DNA from: Sphingopyxis sp. UBA6723
Lineage (GTDB): Bacteria > Pseudomonadota > Alphaproteobacteria > Sphingomonadales > Sphingomonadaceae
Direction: 5' to 3'
NCBI RefSeq assembly: GCF_002454115.1
Contig: NZ_DKIH01000010.1
Span: 117,144-181,143 of the forward strand
Length of the DNA: 64,000 bases
Below the pieces are notes generated by a model, which saw only the letters and a list, made by a program, of their open reading frames with translations, made no database searches and was not told the DNA's origin. Made by a program: the position numbers and the translations under genes. Every line of letters starts with the position of its first letter. Within the stretch, counting starts at the first letter, position 1. Positions 25,846-32,963 of the stretch are shown here, one piece after another.

Positions 25846-26487
25846 CTATGGGCGGTCTGGCGCGTTCTTCTCGGGCGACGTCGATCGCAGCGCGACGAAC
25901 AGCGTGGCCGCACCGGCTTCGCTCCGGCCGGCAGGGGGCCGGTCGCCGATCGCGAAGAAGATGGCATTGACGGTACGCGGCGTTGCACTGGCGGCCGTGA
26001 CAGCCGACCGGGAATTGACGGGCACTCCGGCGACGCTCGCGAGATAGGCGCGGGTCTCACCGGGCAGCGCGCGGCCGGTCCGCACGTGCTCGGCATAGCG
26101 TGCCGGTCCCGCGTTATAGGCTGCGAACAGTCCGGGATAACCGAAGCGGTCATACATCAGACGAAGATAGAGCGTCCCCGCCAATATGTTGTCGCGCGGG
26201 CTATGGGGATCACGTCCGAGCCCGAGCCGCGCGCGCATTTCGGACCAGGTGCCGGGCATGAGCTGCATCAGTCCCATCGCGCCGGCGTGGCTGGTAATCG
26301 GGCGCCCGTCCAGCACCGTGCGCCCGCCGCTCTCGGCGCGCATGACGCGCTCGATCCATTCTACCGGCACGCCGAAACGCGCCGAGGCTGCCTCGATATA
26401 GGGCCGCCAGTGAACGACCGACTGCGCGTCAGCCGGTGCCGCCGCCAGCAGCGCCAGGGCGGTGATGGCGACCCTCAGCCCAGCCAC
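25846..26487 (-). CDS. SLT-type lytic transglycosylase for conjugation
   Basis: The GTG at 26487 overlaps the traF end and gives 213 residues with a signal peptide (hydrophobic region ending PADAQ). The SLT domain shows the catalytic glutamate in MRAESGG, then GAMGLMQLMPGTW, NILAGTLYL and AAYNAGPARY. Such enzymes open the peptidoglycan for assembly of the transfer apparatus. The gene follows traF, an order known from other ICEs. A longer upstream frame is a shadow of traF. Confidence 0.9.
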   Translation of the reverse strand: MAGLRVAITALALLAAAPADAQSVVHWRPYIEAASARFGVPVEWIERVMRAESGGRTVLDGRPITSHAGAMGLMQLMPGTWSEMRARLGLGRDPHSPRDNILAGTLYLRLMYDRFGYPGLFAAYNAGPARYAEHVRTGRALPGETRAYLASVAGVPVNSRSAVTAASATPRTVNAIFFAIGDRPPAGRSEAGAATLFVALRSTSPEKNAPDRP

Positions 26488-26996
26488 AGCAGTCGCACCT
26501 CGCCGATGACGTCGCCGCGCGATGTCGGTCCGAAATAACGCCCATCGAACGAATCCGGGCTGTCCATCAGCAGGAACAATGCGCCCGAACGCAACATCAC
26601 GCAGCCATTCCACCACGGCATCGGACGGTCGCGGCCATCGGCTTCGCGGCGTTCGGCCACCGGGTGGCCGTTGACATAGATCTCCCGCCCGCGCGCACAG
26701 ACGCGATCGCCGGGCGCGGCCGCGACGCGCTTGACCAGCGGGATATTGATCGGAATGTAGCGCCGCTCGGCGGCGAGCCGGCGCCAGCGGTCGGGCACCC
26801 GGACCAGCACCATGTCGCCCGATGCGATGTCCTGCCGTCCGCTGACGGCATAGAGACCGATCGGCGCGCTGGCCGATGCGTTCCAGACCAGCCACGGCGT
26901 TGGCGGCAGCGCGATCGTGGTCGCCAGCGCGGCCGCGCCGAGACCGATCAGCGCGGTGGGTTTAGCCGGCAGACGGGAGGGTAGCAGCCTAGCCAT
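26475..26996 (-). CDS. traF: TraF, S26-family pilin-processing peptidase
   Basis: A 173-residue membrane-anchored protein (hydrophobic segment at about 15-40) with the S26 catalytic dyad: Ser43 in SASAPIGLY and Lys89 in LVKRVAAAPGD. TraF of RP4 removes the C-terminus of TrbC and cyclises the pilin; a trbC gene is present at 7257-7610. The start at 26996 overlaps the upstream HTH gene by eight bases. Confidence 0.9.
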   Translation of the reverse strand: MARLLPSRLPAKPTALIGLGAAALATTIALPPTPWLVWNASASAPIGLYAVSGRQDIASGDMVLVRVPDRWRRLAAERRYIPINIPLVKRVAAAPGDRVCARGREIYVNGHPVAERREADGRDRPMPWWNGCVMLRSGALFLLMDSPDSFDGRYFGPTSRGDVIGEVRLLWLG

Positions 26997-27300
26997 TGCC
27001 TCCCTCCCGCATGTTCGCGCGCGACCAGGCCTCGATATCGTCGATATGGTAGCGCCAGACGGTGCCATGCTTTCGGCACGGCGGGCCGCGCCGCTCCCGG
27101 CGCATCTTCTTGAGCGTGTCCCCCGCGAGACCGAGATGGAACGCGGCCTGCTTGGTTGTCAGAAACGGGCAATGCTCGCGTGCCCGCCGAGCGCGCTCCG
27201 CGGCCGACGACGCCGTGGCTCCACCGTCCACAGCGGATGAATCCGCCTCGATCCGTGTTCGCGCGCCGCCGCCTGCTTCGGGGTTTGGATCGTGTGTCAT
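26989..27300 (-). CDS. Small helix-turn-helix protein, possible excision (directionality) factor
   Basis: The 103-residue product has a disordered N-terminus and a C-terminal excisionase/MerR-like helix-turn-helix (FLTTKQAAFHLGLAGDTLKKM, then CRKHGTVWRYHIDDIEAW). It is directly coupled to traF. In ICEMlSymR7A the recombination directionality factor gene rdfS precedes traF in the same way, so a similar role with the integrase at the right end is likely. The alternative is a plain transcription regulator. Confidence 0.7.
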   Translation of the reverse strand: MTHDPNPEAGGGARTRIEADSSAVDGGATASSAAERARRAREHCPFLTTKQAAFHLGLAGDTLKKMRRERRGPPCRKHGTVWRYHIDDIEAWSRANMREGGNG

Positions 27301-27330
27301 GAGTGCAGCGCCCGGTCCGACGAACCCGCG

Positions 27331-28206
27331 TTACCCGCCGATCAGGCCCGCACGCGCGGCTTCCTGTTCGGCGACATAGGCATCCAGCATGTCGGCCTGG
27401 CCGGGGAGCAGCGCGTCGATCGCAGGGAGGCCGTCGATATCGTCCCGGTGAAGCAGCACGGACGGGCACTGGCCTTCGACATTGCCGAGATTGGGGCGAT
27501 GCTGGGCATAGCCGATGAGCGCGGCCAGATCGGGATCGAACGCTCGAGCGATGGCGGGCGGATAGACGAGATACTGATTCTCGAACGTCCGCAGCCATCC
27601 GAGGCAATAGGAGGTGATGACCGCGCGGCGCACATGATCGGACTGGTTAGCGCCGGCACCATGCAGGATCGATCCGAGGAACAGCAGCGCGGAGCCGGGT
27701 GGCATTTCGGCGGCGACCGGACGTGCATCGCCCGGTTGCGATGCCGCATCGTGATGGCTGCCCGGCCAGACCAGCGTCGCGCCACTCTCCAGCGTGAACG
27801 GATCGATCGGCCAGATGACGTTGATCTGATAGTGCATCCCGGTCTTGACGCCGCCCCAGAGATCCTGGTCGCGGTGCGGCACCTGCGCGAGCGCGCCGGG
27901 ATGGATTTCGATCGCCTGGGTGAGGTTGAGAACGATACGATCGCACCATTCCCCGAGCACCGTTTCGGCGATACCGCGGATGATCGGGTGCAGCACAAGG
28001 CCGGCGATATGCCGTGAACGCCGCAACAACGCGCCAAAGCGCTTGGTGCGGGCTCCGTAGAATCCGCCTTCGCAAAAGGGCGTGGCGACGAAGCGCGGTG
28101 CGAGTTCGGCTTCGAGCGCGGTGATTAGCTCGGTCGGCACGGCGTTATCGACAATGACATAACCGTCGGCGAGCAGCATCGCGGCGAGGCGGGCGGGGTC
28201 GTGCAT
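27331..28206 (-). CDS. Phytanoyl-CoA-dioxygenase-like Fe(II)/2-oxoglutarate oxygenase
   Basis: The ATG at 28206 is six bases past AAGGGA and gives 291 residues. The iron ligands His111 and Asp113 lie in PHRDQDLW, with the distal His in ILHGAGANQS near residue 200 and the oxoglutarate-binding Arg shortly after (RRAVITSY). The gene begins 11 bases after luxI, so both are cotranscribed. PhyH-type genes beside luxI have been reported in sphingomonads; the enzyme may modify the signal or an unrelated acyl substrate. Which one is unknown. Confidence 0.85.
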   Translation of the reverse strand: MHDPARLAAMLLADGYVIVDNAVPTELITALEAELAPRFVATPFCEGGFYGARTKRFGALLRRSRHIAGLVLHPIIRGIAETVLGEWCDRIVLNLTQAIEIHPGALAQVPHRDQDLWGGVKTGMHYQINVIWPIDPFTLESGATLVWPGSHHDAASQPGDARPVAAEMPPGSALLFLGSILHGAGANQSDHVRRAVITSYCLGWLRTFENQYLVYPPAIARAFDPDLAALIGYAQHRPNLGNVEGQCPSVLLHRDDIDGLPAIDALLPGQADMLDAYVAEQEAARAGLIGG

Positions 28207-28217
28207 CGCCATTCCCT

Positions 28218-28832
28218 TCACGCGGCTCTTGCCGCCGCATCGGGAGTGATCGCACCCGGTACATAGATGCCGTTCGACGCCAGCAGCGCAGGCGTACCGG
28301 CGCAGATCTCGATGCGGAACGCTCCAAGGAACGCGCCATCGATGCGGCGCGCGGGGCCGAGCGGCGCTGCGCGCCAGCCCATCGCCAAAACCTCCTCGCG
28401 AAAAGCAGCGGTCACGACGCCGGTTAGCATGGTGATTCCGCTGCCGAGCGCATGATCGACCATCGCCGAGATGAGCCGGTTGCGGACACGCAGGCGTCCG
28501 GGGGCGCCCAATCGTTGCGGCAGGCAAAGTCGCGTAATCTCGCGAACCTGCTCCCCCCGGGGCGCATCGCACTCGCAGAGCGACGCGAAACGATCGGCGA
28601 GAAGATGTGCGCCCTCTGTCGATAGCAGCCGCATCGACCCCTGGTGAATGCAGCCATCGTCGGTGGCGATCAGATAGACCGCCTTGTCGCCGTCATAGCT
28701 GTCGATTTCATAGCGGCCGCCGACGACCGGAACATCCCAGCCCAGCAGATCGACGAACAGGGTCTTGCGGTCCTCGAACATCGAGGCGGCGCGCGCATCG
28801 GTAAGCGAGCACCCTTTGACAATATGGATCAT
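28218..28832 (-). CDS. LuxI-type acyl-homoserine-lactone synthase
   Basis: The 204-residue protein has the invariant residues of LuxI synthases: Arg22, Phe26, Trp32 (GWDV), Asp44 and Asp47 in EIDSYD, Arg68 in GSMRLL, and the REITR box near residue 98. It makes a diffusible acyl-homoserine lactone from SAM and an acyl carrier or CoA substrate. It lies 92 bases downstream of a LuxR gene in the same direction and probably controls ICE transfer, as TraI/TraR do in related elements. A 13-bp palindrome precedes its start. Confidence 0.92.
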   Translation of the reverse strand: MIHIVKGCSLTDARAASMFEDRKTLFVDLLGWDVPVVGGRYEIDSYDGDKAVYLIATDDGCIHQGSMRLLSTEGAHLLADRFASLCECDAPRGEQVREITRLCLPQRLGAPGRLRVRNRLISAMVDHALGSGITMLTGVVTAAFREEVLAMGWRAAPLGPARRIDGAFLGAFRIEICAGTPALLASNGIYVPGAITPDAAARAA

Positions 28833-28845
28833 GGCAGTAGCTCCC

Positions 28846-28858
28846 GTTCAAATTGAAC
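28846..28858. promoter_or_regulatory. 13-bp palindrome upstream of luxI
   Basis: GTTCAAATTGAAC has two perfect six-base arms around one base and begins 14 bases before the luxI start codon. In the leftward sense it is flanked by CT on one side, which recalls lux-type boxes. It is very close to the start codon for a classical activator site. It could be a LuxR-family site or a repressor operator. Confidence 0.4.
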
Positions 28859-28924
28859 AGTCGCGAAGGGAGCAGAGATGAAGGGCTCAAACAGTCGTCA
28901 ATATTGAGGATGCGGCGATCCCGC

Positions 28925-29671
28925 TCAGAACCGCGGGACGATCTCCTCGATGCAGACGATTCCGCAGGCGAGCGCGATCGCCGGGAGCTGCGCGCGGGAA
29001 TAGATTCCGAAATGTTCGCGCAGGTCACGCATGTAGGTGCGCACTGTCGTCGGGGCGATGTTCATCATGATCCCGATCTCGACGTCGCTCTTGCCCATCG
29101 CCGCCAAGCGAAAGCATTCGAGCCGCTTTGGGCTGAGATGGGGTAATTTCAGCGGGCGCGCCGGAAAGCCGTGCAAGCGCCGCGCCTCGGTAAACGCCTC
29201 GCTCGCCATCAGCGTCGCGATCCGGCAGATATGCGATGGCGGCAATTGCCCGTCGCGCGTTGCGAACGTACAGCATCCGGGCGGCTCGCCGGCGACGCCA
29301 ATCGGAACGGTGAGGCCGTTGCGCAGGCCATGACGCGCGGCTTCGCGCACGATGCGCGCCTGTCGCCGCGTGAAGCCGCCCAGCAGTCGCTCCATTTCGT
29401 GCCAGCAGAACGCCCGGCTTGTCGAGCGCGCCGCGAGCAAGGCGGGATCGTCGCGGTAATAGCCTTCGGCGACGAAAACGTCGCCCCAGCTCTGGAAATT
29501 GTCCATGCGGAAATATCGCCCACCGGGCTGAAAGAAGGCCATGCTCTGGACGATCGCGAGCCATGGGAGGCCGAGCTGGCGTGCGGCGGCCTCGCTGCAA
29601 CTGAACAGCTCGCGATCACTGTTCGCGCGCCTGGCCTGCTTAATATAGGCATCGAGGTCGCGAAACGGCAC
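28925..29671 (-). CDS. LuxR-type quorum-sensing regulator
   Basis: A 248-residue protein with an N-terminal autoinducer-binding domain (Trp-rich region around FQSWGDVFVAEGYYRDDPAL) and a C-terminal LuxR helix-turn-helix (LSPKRLECFRLAAMGKSDVEIG, then IAPTTVRTYMRDLREHFG, quoted in parts). It is paired with the luxI gene just downstream and is the likely TraR-like receptor governing transfer or excision of the element. Confidence 0.92.
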   Translation of the reverse strand: MPFRDLDAYIKQARRANSDRELFSCSEAAARQLGLPWLAIVQSMAFFQPGGRYFRMDNFQSWGDVFVAEGYYRDDPALLAARSTSRAFCWHEMERLLGGFTRRQARIVREAARHGLRNGLTVPIGVAGEPPGCCTFATRDGQLPPSHICRIATLMASEAFTEARRLHGFPARPLKLPHLSPKRLECFRLAAMGKSDVEIGIMMNIAPTTVRTYMRDLREHFGIYSRAQLPAIALACGIVCIEEIVPRF

Positions 29672-29757
29672 CGAGGGGCACTCCTTTCGACGCGCGCGTT
29701 GCGGGCGCGTCTATCGGGCGCGTGGTTCCAGCCCACGCGCGTGCAGCCCCCGATGAT

Positions 29758-30084
29758 TTACTTGGTCTTGCTCGGCCGCCCCGTCGGCTTGTGCGGATGG
29801 CGCCGGAGCGTCACCGCCGGGCGCGCCAGTATCGCGCCGATTTCCAGTTCGTCGTCCGAAACGATCGAGATCGATATCCGGCCGGACAAGAGATAGACGG
29901 CATTAACGCCGAGTGCCTTCGCGAGCCGCTCCATTGCTTTCAGCGTCGGGCTCGACCGGCCATTTTCGATCGCACTCAGATAAGAGCTGCTCGTGCCCGC
30001 ATCATGGGCGAGCGCTTCTTGCGTGATGCGCATCGCAAGCCGCAATTTCCTGAGATTCAAACTGAAGGACTTCGACGCATCCAT
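29758..30084 (-). CDS. Cro/CI (XRE) family regulator
   Basis: The 108-residue protein carries a single HTH_3 domain at residues 8-65 (LRKLRLAMRITQEALA, SSSYLSAIENGRSSP) and a basic tail. It lies 86 bases upstream of the luxR gene in the same direction. In ICEMlSymR7A a small regulator, QseC, sits among the quorum-sensing genes and sets their activity; an equivalent role here is possible but unproven. Confidence 0.88.
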   Translation of the reverse strand: MDASKSFSLNLRKLRLAMRITQEALAHDAGTSSSYLSAIENGRSSPTLKAMERLAKALGVNAVYLLSGRISISIVSDDELEIGAILARPAVTLRRHPHKPTGRPSKTK

Positions 30085-30571
30085 AAGGGCGTAAGTTCAC
30101 GCCCTGCGACCATTACTCCACACTGGATACAGGTTGGAGTTATTATCTATATTATTACGTTTTTACAAATATTTAAATGAGATTCCCGAACAACGCGCAC
30201 TCAACTCTGATGCGGATTCTCAGGCGCGCCAAAAGACCGCATTCGGACGGTCGAATCGGTCGATGACCGAAGCCCTCACGCCAGGACATTGGCCGTGGAC
30301 GCCGCAGTGGAAATCCCATCGGCGTCGTCACATCCGGGGCGAGCATTGATTTCAAGCGCCGAGCGAATCACGATGCGAACAACGTCCCGTGGACACGTCC
30401 GCAATCGCCGTTCCGGCGTGGCGTACAGGAATCATCGGATAGTTTGACGTGCCTGTGTGTCGTTGTCTCCTTTGATTTGAATGCAGCGCAGCGAAGCGGA
30501 GCGTCGCATTGGTTCATAGTTATGAAATCACCGTTCGTGTCGGGCCGCTGGCCGCCCACCATGCCAACCGA
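30085..30571. other. AT-richer intergenic stretch between backbone and cargo
   Basis: About 490 bases with lower GC than either side, including TATTATCTATATTATTACG near 30140. Short frames exist but none has good support. It marks the junction between the ICE control genes and the catabolic cargo, and may be a scar of cargo insertion. It should contain the promoter for the XRE gene. Confidence 0.5.
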
Positions 30572-31717
30572 CTACTCGCAACAGTCGGTTCTGGCGGTAA
30601 TCCCGCAGCGGTCCGGTTTGCTCCAGCCCCGCCGAATTGTACTCGGATCTTCATGATGCAGCGGGATCGGTCCGGGGATCGGTAGTGACGAGCCCGAAAA
30701 ACGTGGCGCCGGCATTGCCTGGAGGATATTGTCGATCTCCCGATAGACGCCTCGCGCTGCCATATGAGGATGGCGCGCCGCTTCGTCCGGATCAAGCACG
30801 GGGGCAAAGCAGGCATCGCTGCCTTCCAGCAGTGTGCGCCATTCTTCCCGTGTCCGCATGGCGAATATCTCGCTAAAACGCTGCTTGAGCTCGGGCCAGG
30901 CATCACGATCATAGCCGTCGTCAAAACTGCTATCGCCGGCCAACCCCAGCTTTTTGCAAAGCAGCGCATAGAACTTGGGCTCGAGTGATCCGACTGAGAT
31001 GAAATTCCCGTCGGCGCACCGATAGGTCGAGTACCAGTGAGGGCCGTCAAGGATGCTGCAGCCGCGTATGCTGGCAACCTGGCCGGCGGCCTTCAGGCTC
31101 AGGAGCAAGTTCATCATGTGAGCGCTCCCATCGACGATCGCGGCGTCAACCACTTGCCCATTCCCGGTATCCCGCGCGTGCATTGCCGCTGCGAGGACGC
31201 CGATGGCCAAATAGAGCGCTCCACCCCCAATATCGCCTACCAGGCTTGGCGGCGCCATTGGCGGTTCACCGGGATGCCCAGCATACCAAAGGGCTCCTGA
31301 CAGCGCGATATAGTTGATGTCATGGCCGGCCGCTTGGGCGAGAGGTCCCTGCTGCCCCCAACCCGTCATGCGACCGAATACAAGGCGGGGGTTACGCGCT
31401 AGGCAAACCTCGGGACCAAGGCCGAGCCTCTCCATCACCCCAGGCCGCATGCCTTCGATCAGTACATCGCCCCTTTGGACGAGATCCAGGACATGCGCGA
31501 CGCCTTCGGGGGACTTCAGATCCAAGGCAATTACACGTTTCCCGCGGTTCACAATGGCGCCGCTGCCAAGATCGATATTTTCGGAGTTAGGGCTTACGCG
31601 TTCAATGACGACGACATCGGCGCCAAGGTCGGCCAACAGCATTCCGCAAAACGGCGCCGGGCCGATGCCCGCAATTTCGAGTATTTTGAGGCCTGCAAGC
31701 GGACCAGTTTTCGTCAT
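30572..31717 (-). CDS. CaiB/BaiF family III protein, alpha-methylacyl-CoA-racemase-like
   Basis: This 381-residue protein has the family N-terminus (LKILEIAGIGPAPFCGMLLADLGADV, in parts) and the GHDINYIALSG box with His132, followed by Asp162 in LVGDIGGGALYL. These match the His and Asp of alpha-methylacyl-CoA racemase rather than formyl-CoA transferase. It would epimerise 2-methyl-branched acyl-CoAs before beta-oxidation, which points to a branched substrate for the cargo pathway. The gene is divergent from the LysR gene and shares the motif at 31846-31877. A CoA-transferase role cannot be excluded. Confidence 0.75.
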   Translation of the reverse strand: MTKTGPLAGLKILEIAGIGPAPFCGMLLADLGADVVVIERVSPNSENIDLGSGAIVNRGKRVIALDLKSPEGVAHVLDLVQRGDVLIEGMRPGVMERLGLGPEVCLARNPRLVFGRMTGWGQQGPLAQAAGHDINYIALSGALWYAGHPGEPPMAPPSLVGDIGGGALYLAIGVLAAAMHARDTGNGQVVDAAIVDGSAHMMNLLLSLKAAGQVASIRGCSILDGPHWYSTYRCADGNFISVGSLEPKFYALLCKKLGLAGDSSFDDGYDRDAWPELKQRFSEIFAMRTREEWRTLLEGSDACFAPVLDPDEAARHPHMAARGVYREIDNILQAMPAPRFSGSSLPIPGPIPLHHEDPSTIRRGWSKPDRCGITARTDCCE

Positions 31718-31845
31718 TCAGGCATACCTGCGTCTGAGACCTTGGCGCTTTGATCCAGGCCGTTTCGCCGCTCCAGATTTCGAGACGGGTTGCAGTCGTG
31801 CTGGGCGGCAGTGTCGAAAGTAAGATTGACAAAATGACCTTGATT

Positions 31846-31877
31846 CGCCTAATTCATTCTCTGGAGCAATTATTCCT
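31846..31877. promoter_or_regulatory. Repeated 32-bp cargo regulatory motif, copy 1 of 4
   Basis: The copy begins CGCCTAATTCATT and ends AATTATTCCT, with the same total length as the other three (35191, 41308, 47352). It lies 128 bases upstream of the racemase-like gene and ends eight bases before the LysR start codon, so LysR could control both the divergent gene and itself from it. It is the most divergent copy. Confidence 0.65.
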
Positions 31878-31884
31878 GTGGGGC

Positions 31885-32799
31885 ATGTCCATGCTCGATT
31901 CTCGCCTCAAGCATGCCGTCGCGGTTGGTCAGCTTCGTTCCTTCTCCAGGGCAGCGGATGCGGTTGGTGTCACGCAGTCGGCGGTGACCAAGAGTGTCGC
32001 TGAACTCGAACGGCATCTTGGCTATTCCCTTTTCCATCGGACCTCACGGGGCGCGATGCCGACAGAGGAGGGACGCGAATTTATTGATCGCGCAGCGCGC
32101 TTGCTTGCCGACGCAGCTGAACTACTCGGAGATACAGCCCGCCGCGCCGACGCCTATGCGGGCCCGCTTCGAATCGGACTGTTCCCAGGGTCAATCGACT
32201 GGTTGCTCACCCAACCTCTGGTTTCTTTGCTGCGGCGCCATCCGGCAGTGCGCGTCGAAGTCGTTTCGGGCAACAGCGAAAGGGGCGTGCGACTCCTGTC
32301 GCGCGGCGATATCGATGTCGCCTTTGGACTTGAAGCGGCCTTTGCACGCTGGCCGGAATTCAAGTGCGAGCGGGTCGCCTCGATCGAAATACTGCCTTTT
32401 GTGCGGAACAATCATCCCATTCTGGGGATAAACCCGACCAGCAAGGAGCCGCTGGTCCAGTTCGAATTCGTAGTGCCCTCATCTTCCGAACCCTACACAT
32501 CGATCATTCAGCAGATGTACGAAAAAAGCGGTAAGCGTCCCGCTGACTGGATCCACATGACAGACTATTTTCAATTGGTTCGACGGATCGTTGCCACATC
32601 CGATGCTATCGGGATGGTTGCAAAACAGTTCACCGAGAACTCATGGTTTCGCGCCAATTTCGTGGCCTTGGAGGGAATCGGTTTATTCGATCCATTGACG
32701 CTTTGTTATGCTGTGCGTAGCCGCTGGCAGGTAAAACCGGCTGGCCGTGCGCTCGTCAGCCTTGTTCGTCAGGCATGGCGCACCGCATCATCGGATTAA
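31885..32799 (+). CDS. LysR-family transcriptional regulator of the catabolic cargo
   Basis: The ATG at 31885 gives 304 residues, the normal LysR length; the longer frame from 31750 overlaps the divergent promoter. The N-terminal winged helix-turn-helix is clear (FSRAADAVGVTQSAVTKSVAEL, in parts), followed by the periplasmic-binding-like effector domain. It is the only regulator within the cargo and the only rightward gene there. The four repeated 32-bp sites are the likely targets. Confidence 0.9.
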   Translation: MSMLDSRLKHAVAVGQLRSFSRAADAVGVTQSAVTKSVAELERHLGYSLFHRTSRGAMPTEEGREFIDRAARLLADAAELLGDTARRADAYAGPLRIGLFPGSIDWLLTQPLVSLLRRHPAVRVEVVSGNSERGVRLLSRGDIDVAFGLEAAFARWPEFKCERVASIEILPFVRNNHPILGINPTSKEPLVQFEFVVPSSSEPYTSIIQQMYEKSGKRPADWIHMTDYFQLVRRIVATSDAIGMVAKQFTENSWFRANFVALEGIGLFDPLTLCYAVRSRWQVKPAGRALVSLVRQAWRTASSD

Positions 32800-32850
32800 C
32801 GGCAAGGGGGCGGGGTGCGATCGGAAATCCGCTGCATCCGTCGCGATCAG

Positions 32851-32904
32851 CTAGAGCATTTCGCGCAGAAGTGGGAACCGGCTTTCCGGCAGGAAATGCT
32901 CTAG
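32851..32904. repeat. 54-bp imperfect palindrome between convergent genes
   Basis: Arms CTAGAGCATTTC (32851-32862) and GAAATGCTCTAG (32893-32904) match perfectly, and the interior contains GGAACCGGCTTTCC, which is also partly palindromic. Elements of this AGAGCATTT...AAATGCTCT type are widespread extragenic repeats in alphaproteobacteria. Between the convergent LysR and TonB-receptor genes it could also end transcription from both sides. Confidence 0.6.
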
Positions 32905-32963
32905 CAAATTGATCTTGGGCATTTTCCGAGTTGGCGGGTGATTCCACTCGCCTCGAAAATGGC

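Noticed and set aside
30134..30349. 71-residue rightward frame in the cargo junction
   Set aside because: No ribosome-binding site and low-complexity, non-family-like sequence.
30572..31717. Formyl- or carnitine-CoA transferase as the specific function
   Set aside because: The GHDINYIALSG box and the Asp in GDIGGGALYL fit alpha-methylacyl-CoA racemase better; kept only as a fallback.
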